From NCBI GenBank assembly GCA_049322355.1, contig JBMORG010000029.1, forward strand, positions 1 through 64,000: 64,000 bases of DNA. The letters run 5' to 3'. The position numbers were made by a program, and so were the translations under genes. This document shows, one piece after another, positions 52,033-59,514 of this stretch. The stretch is from 0-14-0-80-60-11 sp049322355 (lineage in GTDB: Bacteria; Desulfobacterota; Desulfobaccia; Desulfobaccales; 0-14-0-80-60-11). Position 1 is the first letter of the stretch. Every line of letters starts with the position of its first letter. Below the pieces are notes generated by a model. That model saw nothing but the letters and a program-made list of their open reading frames with translations. It did no database searches and had not been told where the DNA came from.

Positions 52033-54465
52033 TCAAGCCTTGCCCATGGCATAAACGGGATATCCTTTTTCCCAACCCTTGGTGATAATGCGGCCGTCCT
52101 TGGCCATGTCAGTGAGAATCGGAGTAATATTTTTCACCGGCTCATCCATGGCCCGGGCCAGCTCCGGCGGGTTAAGGGGCTGATCCCGCAAGGCTTTGAA
52201 TATCCGGGAAATCGTGAATTCTTCCTTGAGGACATCCAGCATGGTCTCATCCGCTTCCACCGCGTTGAACTGGGAACCGGGGAACTCTTTCTCCGCAGGC
52301 CGCCGCAAGCTCGTGCCCAAGACCCAGCGCACCCGGGGCCGATGCATGGTGGCGTGAATCGCCCACAGCTTGGCTTTAGTCTTGTCATCCGTGGGGAGAG
52401 GCGGCAGTTTTTCCATGGCCTCCATGTTGGATTCCACCATGCGCACGAAGGATTCCGGCTCATTGACCTCCACGTAGCCTATGGCGATGCGCCGGCGCTC
52501 CAGGCCTGCCAGGGAGAGGAGCTTCTTCATGGCGTTGACCCGATACCAGCAGTGGTCCACCCCATAGTGGTAATGACAGGAGTGTTTGGGGGTACAGCCG
52601 GCCAGCATAATGCCCTTGACCCCGTTCAGAAAGGCCATGGACAGGATGGAAGGATCCAACGACCCCAGGCAGTTCACCGAGACCAGGTTAATGCCGCTGG
52701 GATAGGTGAGCCCCTTGACCGCAGCCTGTTCCGCAGAAGCCAGGCCGCCCCACCCGCAGACAAAGCCCAGAAGTTCATCTTTTTGCATCCGGGACAGGAT
52801 GGCCTTGACCCTGGCCTCCAGTTGCTGGGCGGTGTTATTGACGACCTTAATGGCTTCGTGGGGGCAGGTGGCCGCACAGGTGCCGCCGCCGCTGCAAAGA
52901 TGATTGTCTGTCTCCCGGGCCACCGGGCCACTCCCCGGTTTGACGTGTTCGATGCCGCCGCAGGGACAGATTTCCGTACATAAACCGCAGCCTTCGCAGA
53001 GGTCTTTATCTACGTGAACCACCACCGGACTCACCAGTCTGCCCTGGAGGGCCTTGTCCCGCAGATTCATAACCCCGCGGGCCGCTTTTTTGCCCTGCTG
53101 CAAGACCTCGTTCAAGTCGCAGGCGCCTCCGGCCGACCCGGTGAAAAAGAGGGACTCATCCGGAACCTGGTCCGGCCAGAATTTGATATGGCTCTTTTGC
53201 AGCCGGCCCCCGTTTTCCGGGTAGATGGGCAGCCACCGGATCAGTTCCTGGGCCTTGGCCGCCGGCTCTCCCGGCGCCCCCGGCACCACCAGGGTGTCCC
53301 ACTCCACTTCGTGTTCCAGGTTGTCCGCAGGGCTCACAAAGCTCATGTAGCCGGACTGGACCACCGGGTGCACTTCCGGGGCGTAGGAGGTGAGCCCGAT
53401 GCCGTGAGTTCGGGCTTCCATCAGTTCGGCGCCGGTGAGGGGCAGTGCGATGTTAGCCGGATAAAGTATGGTAGGTTTGACCTCGGGATGCTCCCGGGTC
53501 AATACCAGGCTGTCCCGCCAGGCTGCCACCGTGGCCAGTTTCTGGGCTTCTTCCCCGTGCTGGGGGCTGTTTACCCAGAAGACCATCTTACCCGGCTGGA
53601 TTTCGGCCTCCTCACCTAAACCCAGTCTTTCTTCCAGGTCCAACAGGTCGTATACCCGCTCGCCGCCTCCGATATAATCGATGTTACCTGGCCCGAACTC
53701 CCGGTCCAAGGCGGTGATGATGGCTGCGCCGGCCACTTCGGTTACACTGCCGTCGGGCTGCTTTAAGCCCACATGGTAGTCGCCTACGCCGCCGATGATG
53801 TAGTCAATGGGCTGATCCGGCAGCACTTTGACCAGGGGACTGTTGAATACCTCCTTAAGGAGGTCGGCCAGATCCCCGCAAAAGATGCGGCAGCCGGGAA
53901 AAGTCCAATGAAGTTCATCCAAAACCCGCTCAGGGGTTTGGGCTTTGGCAAATAAGATGCTTTCCATGCCGTGGCGGGCCAGTTCCTGTGCTGCGGCAAA
54001 GCCGGAGACGCCGCCCCCCAAAATGAGGGCCGGCCCTTCGAAGGTCAACGATACCGGGGAATAGGGTTCCAGAAGCCTGAGGCTCGCCAGGCCCCCGGCG
54101 ATCAGGGCCGCGGCCTTGCGGGCCAGCTCCTGGGGGGAGGCTTCATGGACTGCGGCCACATGGTCTTTCAGATTGATAATCTCCACCTGATGCCGCTCCA
54201 GGCCCAACGGCGCCAAAGCTTTGGTGAACCTCTTTTTCATGACCCGGGAAGAGCAGCCGCCCACCAGAATACGGTTCAACCCCTTGGCCTGGACTTCCTG
54301 TTTCATGGTCTCCAGTCCAGGAGCCAGGCAGGGGTAAGGGTAGGTTCCCAGGTGAGCCCAAGGTTCATACTGCAGCATATCGCGCAACTGGGGAAGGTCG
54401 ATGCGGTTGCTGATTTTCCCCCCGCATTCGCACAGGAAGATTCCGGTTCTGCTTTCGGTGTTCAT
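52033..54465 (-). CDS. HdrA-like flavoprotein fused to an MvhD-like domain and winged helix
   Basis: An 810-residue protein. An HdrA N-terminal segment (GIFLCECGGKI) and an FAD-type Rossmann motif (LILGGGVSGFAAAQELA near 147) come first. A complete ferredoxin motif (CEGCGLCTEIC near 488) follows, then a second in which one cysteine is glycine (CSGGGTCAATC near 518). An MvhD-like domain (about 545-680; LLGFVCGWGGLASAEQ, VNCLGSLDP, AGCTPKHSCHYHYG) precedes a C-terminal winged-helix-like region (FTISRIFKALRDQPLNPPELARAM). HdrA/MvhD proteins bridge hydrogenase or NADH modules with HdrBC-type acceptors. Here the NuoEFG-like subunits are encoded just upstream, so an NADH-linked electron-bifurcating complex is inferred. 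Confidence 0.85.
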   Translation of the reverse strand: MNTESRTGIFLCECGGKISNRIDLPQLRDMLQYEPWAHLGTYPYPCLAPGLETMKQEVQAKGLNRILVGGCSSRVMKKRFTKALAPLGLERHQVEIINLKDHVAAVHEASPQELARKAAALIAGGLASLRLLEPYSPVSLTFEGPALILGGGVSGFAAAQELARHGMESILFAKAQTPERVLDELHWTFPGCRIFCGDLADLLKEVFNSPLVKVLPDQPIDYIIGGVGDYHVGLKQPDGSVTEVAGAAIITALDREFGPGNIDYIGGGERVYDLLDLEERLGLGEEAEIQPGKMVFWVNSPQHGEEAQKLATVAAWRDSLVLTREHPEVKPTILYPANIALPLTGAELMEARTHGIGLTSYAPEVHPVVQSGYMSFVSPADNLEHEVEWDTLVVPGAPGEPAAKAQELIRWLPIYPENGGRLQKSHIKFWPDQVPDESLFFTGSAGGACDLNEVLQQGKKAARGVMNLRDKALQGRLVSPVVVHVDKDLCEGCGLCTEICPCGGIEHVKPGSGPVARETDNHLCSGGGTCAATCPHEAIKVVNNTAQQLEARVKAILSRMQKDELLGFVCGWGGLASAEQAAVKGLTYPSGINLVSVNCLGSLDPSILSMAFLNGVKGIMLAGCTPKHSCHYHYGVDHCWYRVNAMKKLLSLAGLERRRIAIGYVEVNEPESFVRMVESNMEAMEKLPPLPTDDKTKAKLWAIHATMHRPRVRWVLGTSLRRPAEKEFPGSQFNAVEADETMLDVLKEEFTISRIFKALRDQPLNPPELARAMDEPVKNITPILTDMAKDGRIITKGWEKGYPVYAMGKA

Positions 54466-54490
54466 GGCATTCTCCTTCCTAGGCCTGCGC

Positions 54491-55132
54491 TTAAGGGGCG
54501 CTGACCTGCGGGAACAGCTGTTCCATGGCGCCGGTGGGACAGACGTACAAGCAGGTCCCGCATCTTATACAATCCATATTCCTTTGGTGATACGGCGCCG
54601 TGACCTCTTTAAATACGCCCCGGTTGCCCAGGGAGATGGCCCGAATGCCCACTACTTCCTCACAGGCCCGGACGCAGAGGCCGCAGCGGGGGCAGGCGTC
54701 CTCAGGATGTTCCACCTTAAAGCGGGTGGAAGTCACCCCATGCTCCTTGGCCAATTCCCGAATCTGGGTGGACGCGGGGCAGTTGGCCAAAAGCATCTCC
54801 AGGACCCAGCGCCGCACGTTCTGAACTTCCTCTGAATTAGTCAGGACTTCCACTCCTGCCTGCACCGGGGTGATGCAGGAGGCCACCACCCTCGATTGCT
54901 TATTTTGCATAATTTCCACTACGCAAAGCCGACAGGAGCCGATGGCTTCCATCGCCGGATGAAAGCACAGGGTGGGTATCTCAATCCCAAATTGACGGGC
55001 TGTCTCCAGGATGGTCCAGCCTTCTTTTCCCTCCACCGGCTGGCCGTTGATCGTGAACTTGATCAGGCCCAAATCCTGGGATGGTTTGGCTTTCTTTTCC
55101 TTTTTGGCCTTCTTTTCTTTCTTGGCGCTCAT
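54491..55132 (-). CDS. NuoG/HoxU-like iron-sulfur subunit
   Basis: A 213-residue protein: a lysine-rich N-terminus (SAKKEKKAKKEKKAKPSQ), a [2Fe-2S] domain (CFHPAMEAIGSCRLC ... ASC, about 48-80), a His/Cys linker segment (LLANCPASTQIRELA) and two [4Fe-4S] motifs (CPRCGLCVRAC about 148, CIRCGTCLYVC about 188). This equals the N-terminal third of NuoG or the HoxU/HymC subunit, without a molybdopterin-like domain. It connects the NADH-oxidising NuoF-like subunit to the HdrA-like protein. The ATG at 55132 follows AGGAGGTG. The lysine run is unusual for the family. Confidence 0.88.
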   Translation of the reverse strand: MSAKKEKKAKKEKKAKPSQDLGLIKFTINGQPVEGKEGWTILETARQFGIEIPTLCFHPAMEAIGSCRLCVVEIMQNKQSRVVASCITPVQAGVEVLTNSEEVQNVRRWVLEMLLANCPASTQIRELAKEHGVTSTRFKVEHPEDACPRCGLCVRACEEVVGIRAISLGNRGVFKEVTAPYHQRNMDCIRCGTCLYVCPTGAMEQLFPQVSAP

Positions 55133-55143
55133 GGACCCACCTC

Positions 55144-57045
55144 CTAAGTCACCGTAACCGCGTTCACCGGGCATTCATCCATGCACATGCCACAGCGGAT
55201 GCACGCGCTCGCGTCGATGGTGTGGGGCTTCTTTTTCTGGCCGCTGATGCATCCCTGGGGGCAGGTGCGGGCGCAAACGCCGCAGCCGTTGCAGATTTCC
55301 GGATCAATGGCATAGGTGATCAGGTCTTTACACACTCCCGCCGGGCACCTCTGGTCCTCCACGTGGGCCAGATACTCATCTTTGAAGTATTTGATGGTGG
55401 TTAGGACCGGGTTGGGGGAGGTGCCGCCCAAGGCGCACAAAGAGCCTTTCATGATGGCCCGGGCCAGGCTGTGCAAGTCTTCAATGTCCTGCGCGGACCC
55501 CTGGCCTTTGGCGAACTTGTCCATATACTCCAACATGGACTTCAGGCCCAGCCGACAGGGGAGGCATTTGCCGCAGGATTCTTCTTGCAGGAAATGCAGA
55601 AAATAGCGGGCCACGTCCACCATGCAGTCCCGCCGGTCCATGACAATCATCCCGCCGGAACCCATCATGGCGCCCACTTTGGTCAGGGAATCAAAGTCCA
55701 CCGGGGTGTCCTTGAGTGAATATGGAATACAACCACCGGAAGGACCGCCCGTCTGGACTGCTTTAAAGCTATCCTGGCCCGGAACGCCGCCGCCGATTTC
55801 GTTGACAATCCGGTCCAGGGTAATTCCCATGGGCACTTCCACCAATCCCACGTTGTTGACCTTGCCCACCAGGGAAAAGATCTTAGTGCCGGTGCTATGG
55901 GGAACCCCGATGTTGGCGTACCATTTAGCCCCGTTTTCAATGATCTGCGGCACATTGCCCCAGGTCTCCACGTTGTTGATGATAGTGGGGCGGCCCCAGA
56001 GGCCCTTTTCCGCCGGGTAAGGAGGCCGGGGCACGGGTTCCCCCACCCGGCCCTCCAGAGAGGCGATCAAGGCGGTTTCTTCGCCGCAGACAAAGGCTCC
56101 GGCGCCACGATTGATCTGGATGTCAAAGTTAAAGCCGGTGCCCAGGATATTCTCTCCCAGCAAACCCAGGCTCCTGGCCTGCTCCAGGGCTATGGTGAGG
56201 TGCTTGATGGCCAGGGGATATTCCAGCCGCACATAAATGTAGCCCTGGTGGGATCCCAAAGCATAGGCCCCGATGGCCATGCCCTCCAACACCGCGTGGG
56301 GATCGCCCTCCATGAGGGTGCGGTCCATAAAGGCTCCGGGATCGCCTTCGTCGCCGTTGCCCACTATATAAACGGGCCCGGGATTTTTGCGGGCATTTTC
56401 CACCGCGAAACGCCACTTCCGGCCGGTTAAAAAGCCGGCGCCGCCTCGGCCGCGCAGCCCCGCTTCTTCGACCGCCAAAGTCACTTCCTCCGGCGTCATG
56501 GTGGTCAAGGCCTTGGCCAGGGCCTGATAGCCGCCCACCGCGATGGTGTCGCGGATGTCGGCAGGGTCGATCTTACCGATATTCCGGAGCACAATCCGCT
56601 GCTGGTACTTATAGAAGGGGATTTCGTAGTCATGGGGGATCGGCTCGCCGGTTCGAGGATCGGTGTATAACAACCGCTCCACCGGCTTGCCTTCCAGCAG
56701 GGTGGTCTTGACAATCTCCTCGACATCGCTTTCCTTGACCTTTTGATAAAACAGGCCGGAGGGATGCAGGATTACCAGGGGGCCCCGGGAACAGAAGCCG
56801 TGGCAGCCGGTGTTCTTTATCTCGGGGATTACCTGGGCGCTCAAGCCGGCCCCGGCAATCGCCTTCCGCAAAGCCGCTGCCACTTTGGGACTGCCATTGG
56901 CGATGCAACCGGTGCCATGACAGACAATAATCACCGTTCGTTTCGGGTCTCGCTCCGCCAGGATGCTTTCCCGGTAAGCTGCCAGCGCCTCAGCGGAAGG
57001 AAGCCGAAAATCCTCAATCCTTCTTGCTGTACTTACTTGTGCCAT
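55144..57045 (-). CDS. NuoF/HymB-type NADH dehydrogenase flavoprotein subunit
   Basis: A 633-residue subunit: an N-terminal thioredoxin-like [2Fe-2S] domain (about 30-120; VCHGTGCIANGS, NTGCHGFCSRGP), the FMN/NADH domain (about 160-420; GLRGRGGAGFLTGRKW, GNGDEGDPGAFMDRTLMEGDPH), a SLBB region, the [4Fe-4S] domain (EESCGKCLPCRLG near 490) and two C-terminal ferredoxin motifs (CNGCGVCARTC, CIRCGMCMDEC). It oxidises NADH (or reduces NAD+) at FMN. This layout is typical of HymB/HydB-type subunits of confurcating complexes. It is 24 bases downstream of the NuoE-like gene and 11 bases upstream of the NuoG-like gene. Confidence 0.92.
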   Translation of the reverse strand: MAQVSTARRIEDFRLPSAEALAAYRESILAERDPKRTVIIVCHGTGCIANGSPKVAAALRKAIAGAGLSAQVIPEIKNTGCHGFCSRGPLVILHPSGLFYQKVKESDVEEIVKTTLLEGKPVERLLYTDPRTGEPIPHDYEIPFYKYQQRIVLRNIGKIDPADIRDTIAVGGYQALAKALTTMTPEEVTLAVEEAGLRGRGGAGFLTGRKWRFAVENARKNPGPVYIVGNGDEGDPGAFMDRTLMEGDPHAVLEGMAIGAYALGSHQGYIYVRLEYPLAIKHLTIALEQARSLGLLGENILGTGFNFDIQINRGAGAFVCGEETALIASLEGRVGEPVPRPPYPAEKGLWGRPTIINNVETWGNVPQIIENGAKWYANIGVPHSTGTKIFSLVGKVNNVGLVEVPMGITLDRIVNEIGGGVPGQDSFKAVQTGGPSGGCIPYSLKDTPVDFDSLTKVGAMMGSGGMIVMDRRDCMVDVARYFLHFLQEESCGKCLPCRLGLKSMLEYMDKFAKGQGSAQDIEDLHSLARAIMKGSLCALGGTSPNPVLTTIKYFKDEYLAHVEDQRCPAGVCKDLITYAIDPEICNGCGVCARTCPQGCISGQKKKPHTIDASACIRCGMCMDECPVNAVTVT

Positions 57046-57069
57046 AGCATCACCCAATCCTTTTAAGCT

Positions 57070-57531
57070 CTAAGCTTTCAGGTCTTTGAGCACTTTTCTC
57101 AGTTTGCGATGCGTGGCGTTGGGTTGATAATTTTCATCAACCACCACCACCGGGGCCAAGGCGCAGGCGCCCACACAGTTGACCGTGTCCAGATCGAAAT
57201 TTTGATCCTTGGTGGTATGACCTCGACAAACGCCCAGCTCCCGCTCCAACCCCTCCACGAGGCGGGCTCCACCTTTGAGATGACAGGCGGTTCCCAGGCA
57301 CACCTTGATGCCATGCATTCCCCGGGGTTCGAGTCGAAAGGATTTGAAAAAGGTGGCTACTGCCCAACCCCGGGAAAGCGGCACGCCCAGATGGTCGCAT
57401 ACGGCCGTCATGGCTTCGGGGGGAAGGTAATTGAACTTGGCTTGCACATCCTGCAGGGCGCTGATGAGGTGTTCCGGACTGGGGGGATAACGCTCCAAGA
57501 TATTTTCCAGGGCTTTAAAAGTGACGCTCAT
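57070..57531 (-). CDS. NuoE/HymA-type [2Fe-2S] subunit
   Basis: A 153-residue thioredoxin-fold ferredoxin: helical N-terminus (LENILERYPPSPEHLISALQDVQ) and the four-cysteine [2Fe-2S] motif CLGTACHLKG ... VNCVGACALAP. It is the NuoE-type partner of the FMN subunit. The ATG at 57531 follows GGAGGAAAGG, and a candidate sigma-54 promoter lies about 50 bases upstream, making this the first gene of the NuoE-NuoF-NuoG-like/HdrA-MvhD/FrhB operon. Confidence 0.92.
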   Translation of the reverse strand: MSVTFKALENILERYPPSPEHLISALQDVQAKFNYLPPEAMTAVCDHLGVPLSRGWAVATFFKSFRLEPRGMHGIKVCLGTACHLKGGARLVEGLERELGVCRGHTTKDQNFDLDTVNCVGACALAPVVVVDENYQPNATHRKLRKVLKDLKA

Positions 57532-57577
57532 AGACCTTTCCTCCTTTGCCGGGGATTTTTCCTTTGGCAATTAATGG

Positions 57578-57593
57578 AGCAAGGAAAGGGCCA
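57578..57593 (-). promoter_or_regulatory. Sigma-54 promoter of the NADH/HdrA-like operon
   Basis: Minus strand TGGCCCTTTCCTTGCT matches TGGCAC-N5-TTGCW at all but one position, with GG and GC correctly spaced. The start site would fall about 35 bases before the NuoE-like ATG. The gene of a sigma-54 activator lies just upstream. Confidence 0.68.
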
Positions 57594-57903
57594 TATTTAT
57601 AACTAGCTGATTATCTTTATTAATAAGGATGGTAGGGAGAAGTTGGGGCAAAAATCGGGGCAAAAAATTCGCGGAATTAAAACATTTTTCGGAGTCTTTT
57701 AAAAATAAACTGAAATTTCAATAAGTTAAATAAAGCATAAAAATGTCGCAAAAATCTAATACGTTCTATTTTTACCGGAGTCCATGGTTTATCAGACGAA
57801 AAAATGTTGCAGAAATGAAAAGAAAAAAATTAGGAAGGTTAGTTTTTTTATAATTTTAAGAGGTTAGTTTATCAAAAAATTTGTTTCAAAATTGTCATAT
57901 GTA
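57594..57903. other. AT-rich intergenic region upstream of the sigma-54 promoter
   Basis: This strongly AT-rich stretch probably contains binding sites for the activator encoded upstream. No clear palindrome long enough to name was found, and no gene is present. Confidence 0.45.
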
Positions 57904-59307
57904 TTAATTTTTAAAGTCCCTGTCACTGATTTTGTATAAGCGCATTTTGCGCCACAGTTTGCTGCGGCTGATCTTGAGCATCCGGGCGGCCTCTTGCTTA
58001 CTGCCCTGGGTCATTTGCAGAGCCATAAGGATGGTCTTCTTCTCCAGGGACTGCAAAGGGCTCACGGACCCTTCGGTAATGGGCAGCTCCAGTTCCCGCC
58101 CCACCCAGGCCGATTCCAGACGGGGGAGGTGGCGCTCGGTGATGAGGGGGCCTTTGGCAAAGACAAAACAGTATTCCAGCACGTGCTGTAGCTCCCGGAC
58201 ATTGCCGGGCCAGGAATGGCGGCAGAGGATCTTCATCACCTTGGGGTCCACCCCGCGGACGCGCTTGTTGAATTTGCGGTTGAGCTGTTCCAGAAAATAT
58301 TTAACTAAAATGGGAATGTCTTCCCGTTTTTCCCGGAGGGGCGGCAGGTCAATGGGGACGGTGAAAAGCCGGTAATACAGATCATCCCGGAACCGGCCTT
58401 GTTGCATGGCTTCCTTCAGGTCCACGTTGGTGGCCGCCACGACCCGGGCTTCCAGCGGAATCTTCCGGGTGCCGCCCACCCTCATAAAAGCCTTTTCTTC
58501 CAGGACGCGCAGCAGCTTCACCTGCAGTTCGGGCTTGAGGTCGCCGATCTCGTCCAAAAACAGGGTGCCGCCCTTGGCCAGTTCGAACCGTCCCGGTTTG
58601 CTGGTCACCGCCCCGGTAAAGGCTCCCCGCTCATACCCGAATAATTCGGATTCCAGCAAAGTATCGGGAATGGCTGAGCAATTCAGAGCCACAAAAGGCC
58701 CTTTGGCTCGGGGGCTGTGATAGTGAAGGGCCCGGGCCACCAGTTCCTTGCCGGTGCCCGATTCACCCTGGATCAACACATTGGACTCGGACGCAGCAAC
58801 CACCGGCAGGTTATGAATAATCTCCTGCATTCGGGGACTTACCCCCACGATATCGGCAAAGGGCTTGGCCTCAAGCTTCTGGGCCTCCAGTTCCGGGCAG
58901 GTCAGATGGTGAAAGGTCTCCACCCCGCCCAGCACCACATTCCCCGGATTCTTGAGCTGCGCCGTATGAACCAGTATGAGTTTTTTCAGGCCGTGTTTGG
59001 TGGTGATTTCCACCTCCCGGTCCAACAGGATTTCGCCGGTGCTCATGGAAATGCGCATGGGGCAGTCTTTTTGGCACAGGTCGGCGCGAAATACGTCCCA
59101 ACAAAACTTGCCCACCACTTCCTCCGAACTGAAACCGGTGATTTCCTCGGCCATACGGTTGAAGTATACGACTTGCCAGCGGGTATTGACCAGAAACACT
59201 CCTTCGGGGAAGTGGTCCAGGATGTCGGAGTAGCCAAGGTTCAGAAACTTCAGGGAAGGACTAAGGTTTTTGTTATGTATAGCTTCCAGGGAGGCGAGCG
59301 CGCACAT
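57904..59307 (-). CDS. PAS sigma-54-dependent activator next to the NADH/HdrA-like operon
   Basis: A 467-residue NtrC-type activator: PAS domain (about 25-135) with the cysteines of FCWDVFRADLCQKDCPM, AAA+ domain (about 160-395; GESGTGKE, GAFTGA sigma-54 contact loop, GGTLFLDEIGD, GNVRELQHVLEY) and a Fis-type helix-turn-helix (KQEAARMLKISRSKLWRKM). The ATG at 59307 is preferred because AGGAGAAG lies 8 bases upstream; an alternative start 11 codons earlier has none. It probably activates the operon starting at 57531. The signal sensed through PAS is unknown, and redox is inferred from the cysteines. Confidence 0.88.
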   Translation of the reverse strand: MCALASLEAIHNKNLSPSLKFLNLGYSDILDHFPEGVFLVNTRWQVVYFNRMAEEITGFSSEEVVGKFCWDVFRADLCQKDCPMRISMSTGEILLDREVEITTKHGLKKLILVHTAQLKNPGNVVLGGVETFHHLTCPELEAQKLEAKPFADIVGVSPRMQEIIHNLPVVAASESNVLIQGESGTGKELVARALHYHSPRAKGPFVALNCSAIPDTLLESELFGYERGAFTGAVTSKPGRFELAKGGTLFLDEIGDLKPELQVKLLRVLEEKAFMRVGGTRKIPLEARVVAATNVDLKEAMQQGRFRDDLYYRLFTVPIDLPPLREKREDIPILVKYFLEQLNRKFNKRVRGVDPKVMKILCRHSWPGNVRELQHVLEYCFVFAKGPLITERHLPRLESAWVGRELELPITEGSVSPLQSLEKKTILMALQMTQGSKQEAARMLKISRSKLWRKMRLYKISDRDFKN

Positions 59308-59514
59308 GACTTCTTCTCCTATATATTCCACCTCTGACATCGAGGGGCTGTGCGCAGGTTCTCAAAAAGAGCGGACTGTTATTCAGAAGGGAGAAATGGC
59401 AGATAAGGTATCTCCCTGTTTTATTTATAGCAATCTTTATGCCAATGCAAGAAATTTTTTCTCACGGCACTTTTGCAAAATATCTCGCCATTTGGCAGGC
59501 ACAATGACATGAAT

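Noticed and set aside
57641..57665. GGGGCAAAAATCGGGGCAAAA considered as a sigma-54 promoter on the minus strand
   Set aside because: The -24 position lacks GG. The better site is at 57578-57593.
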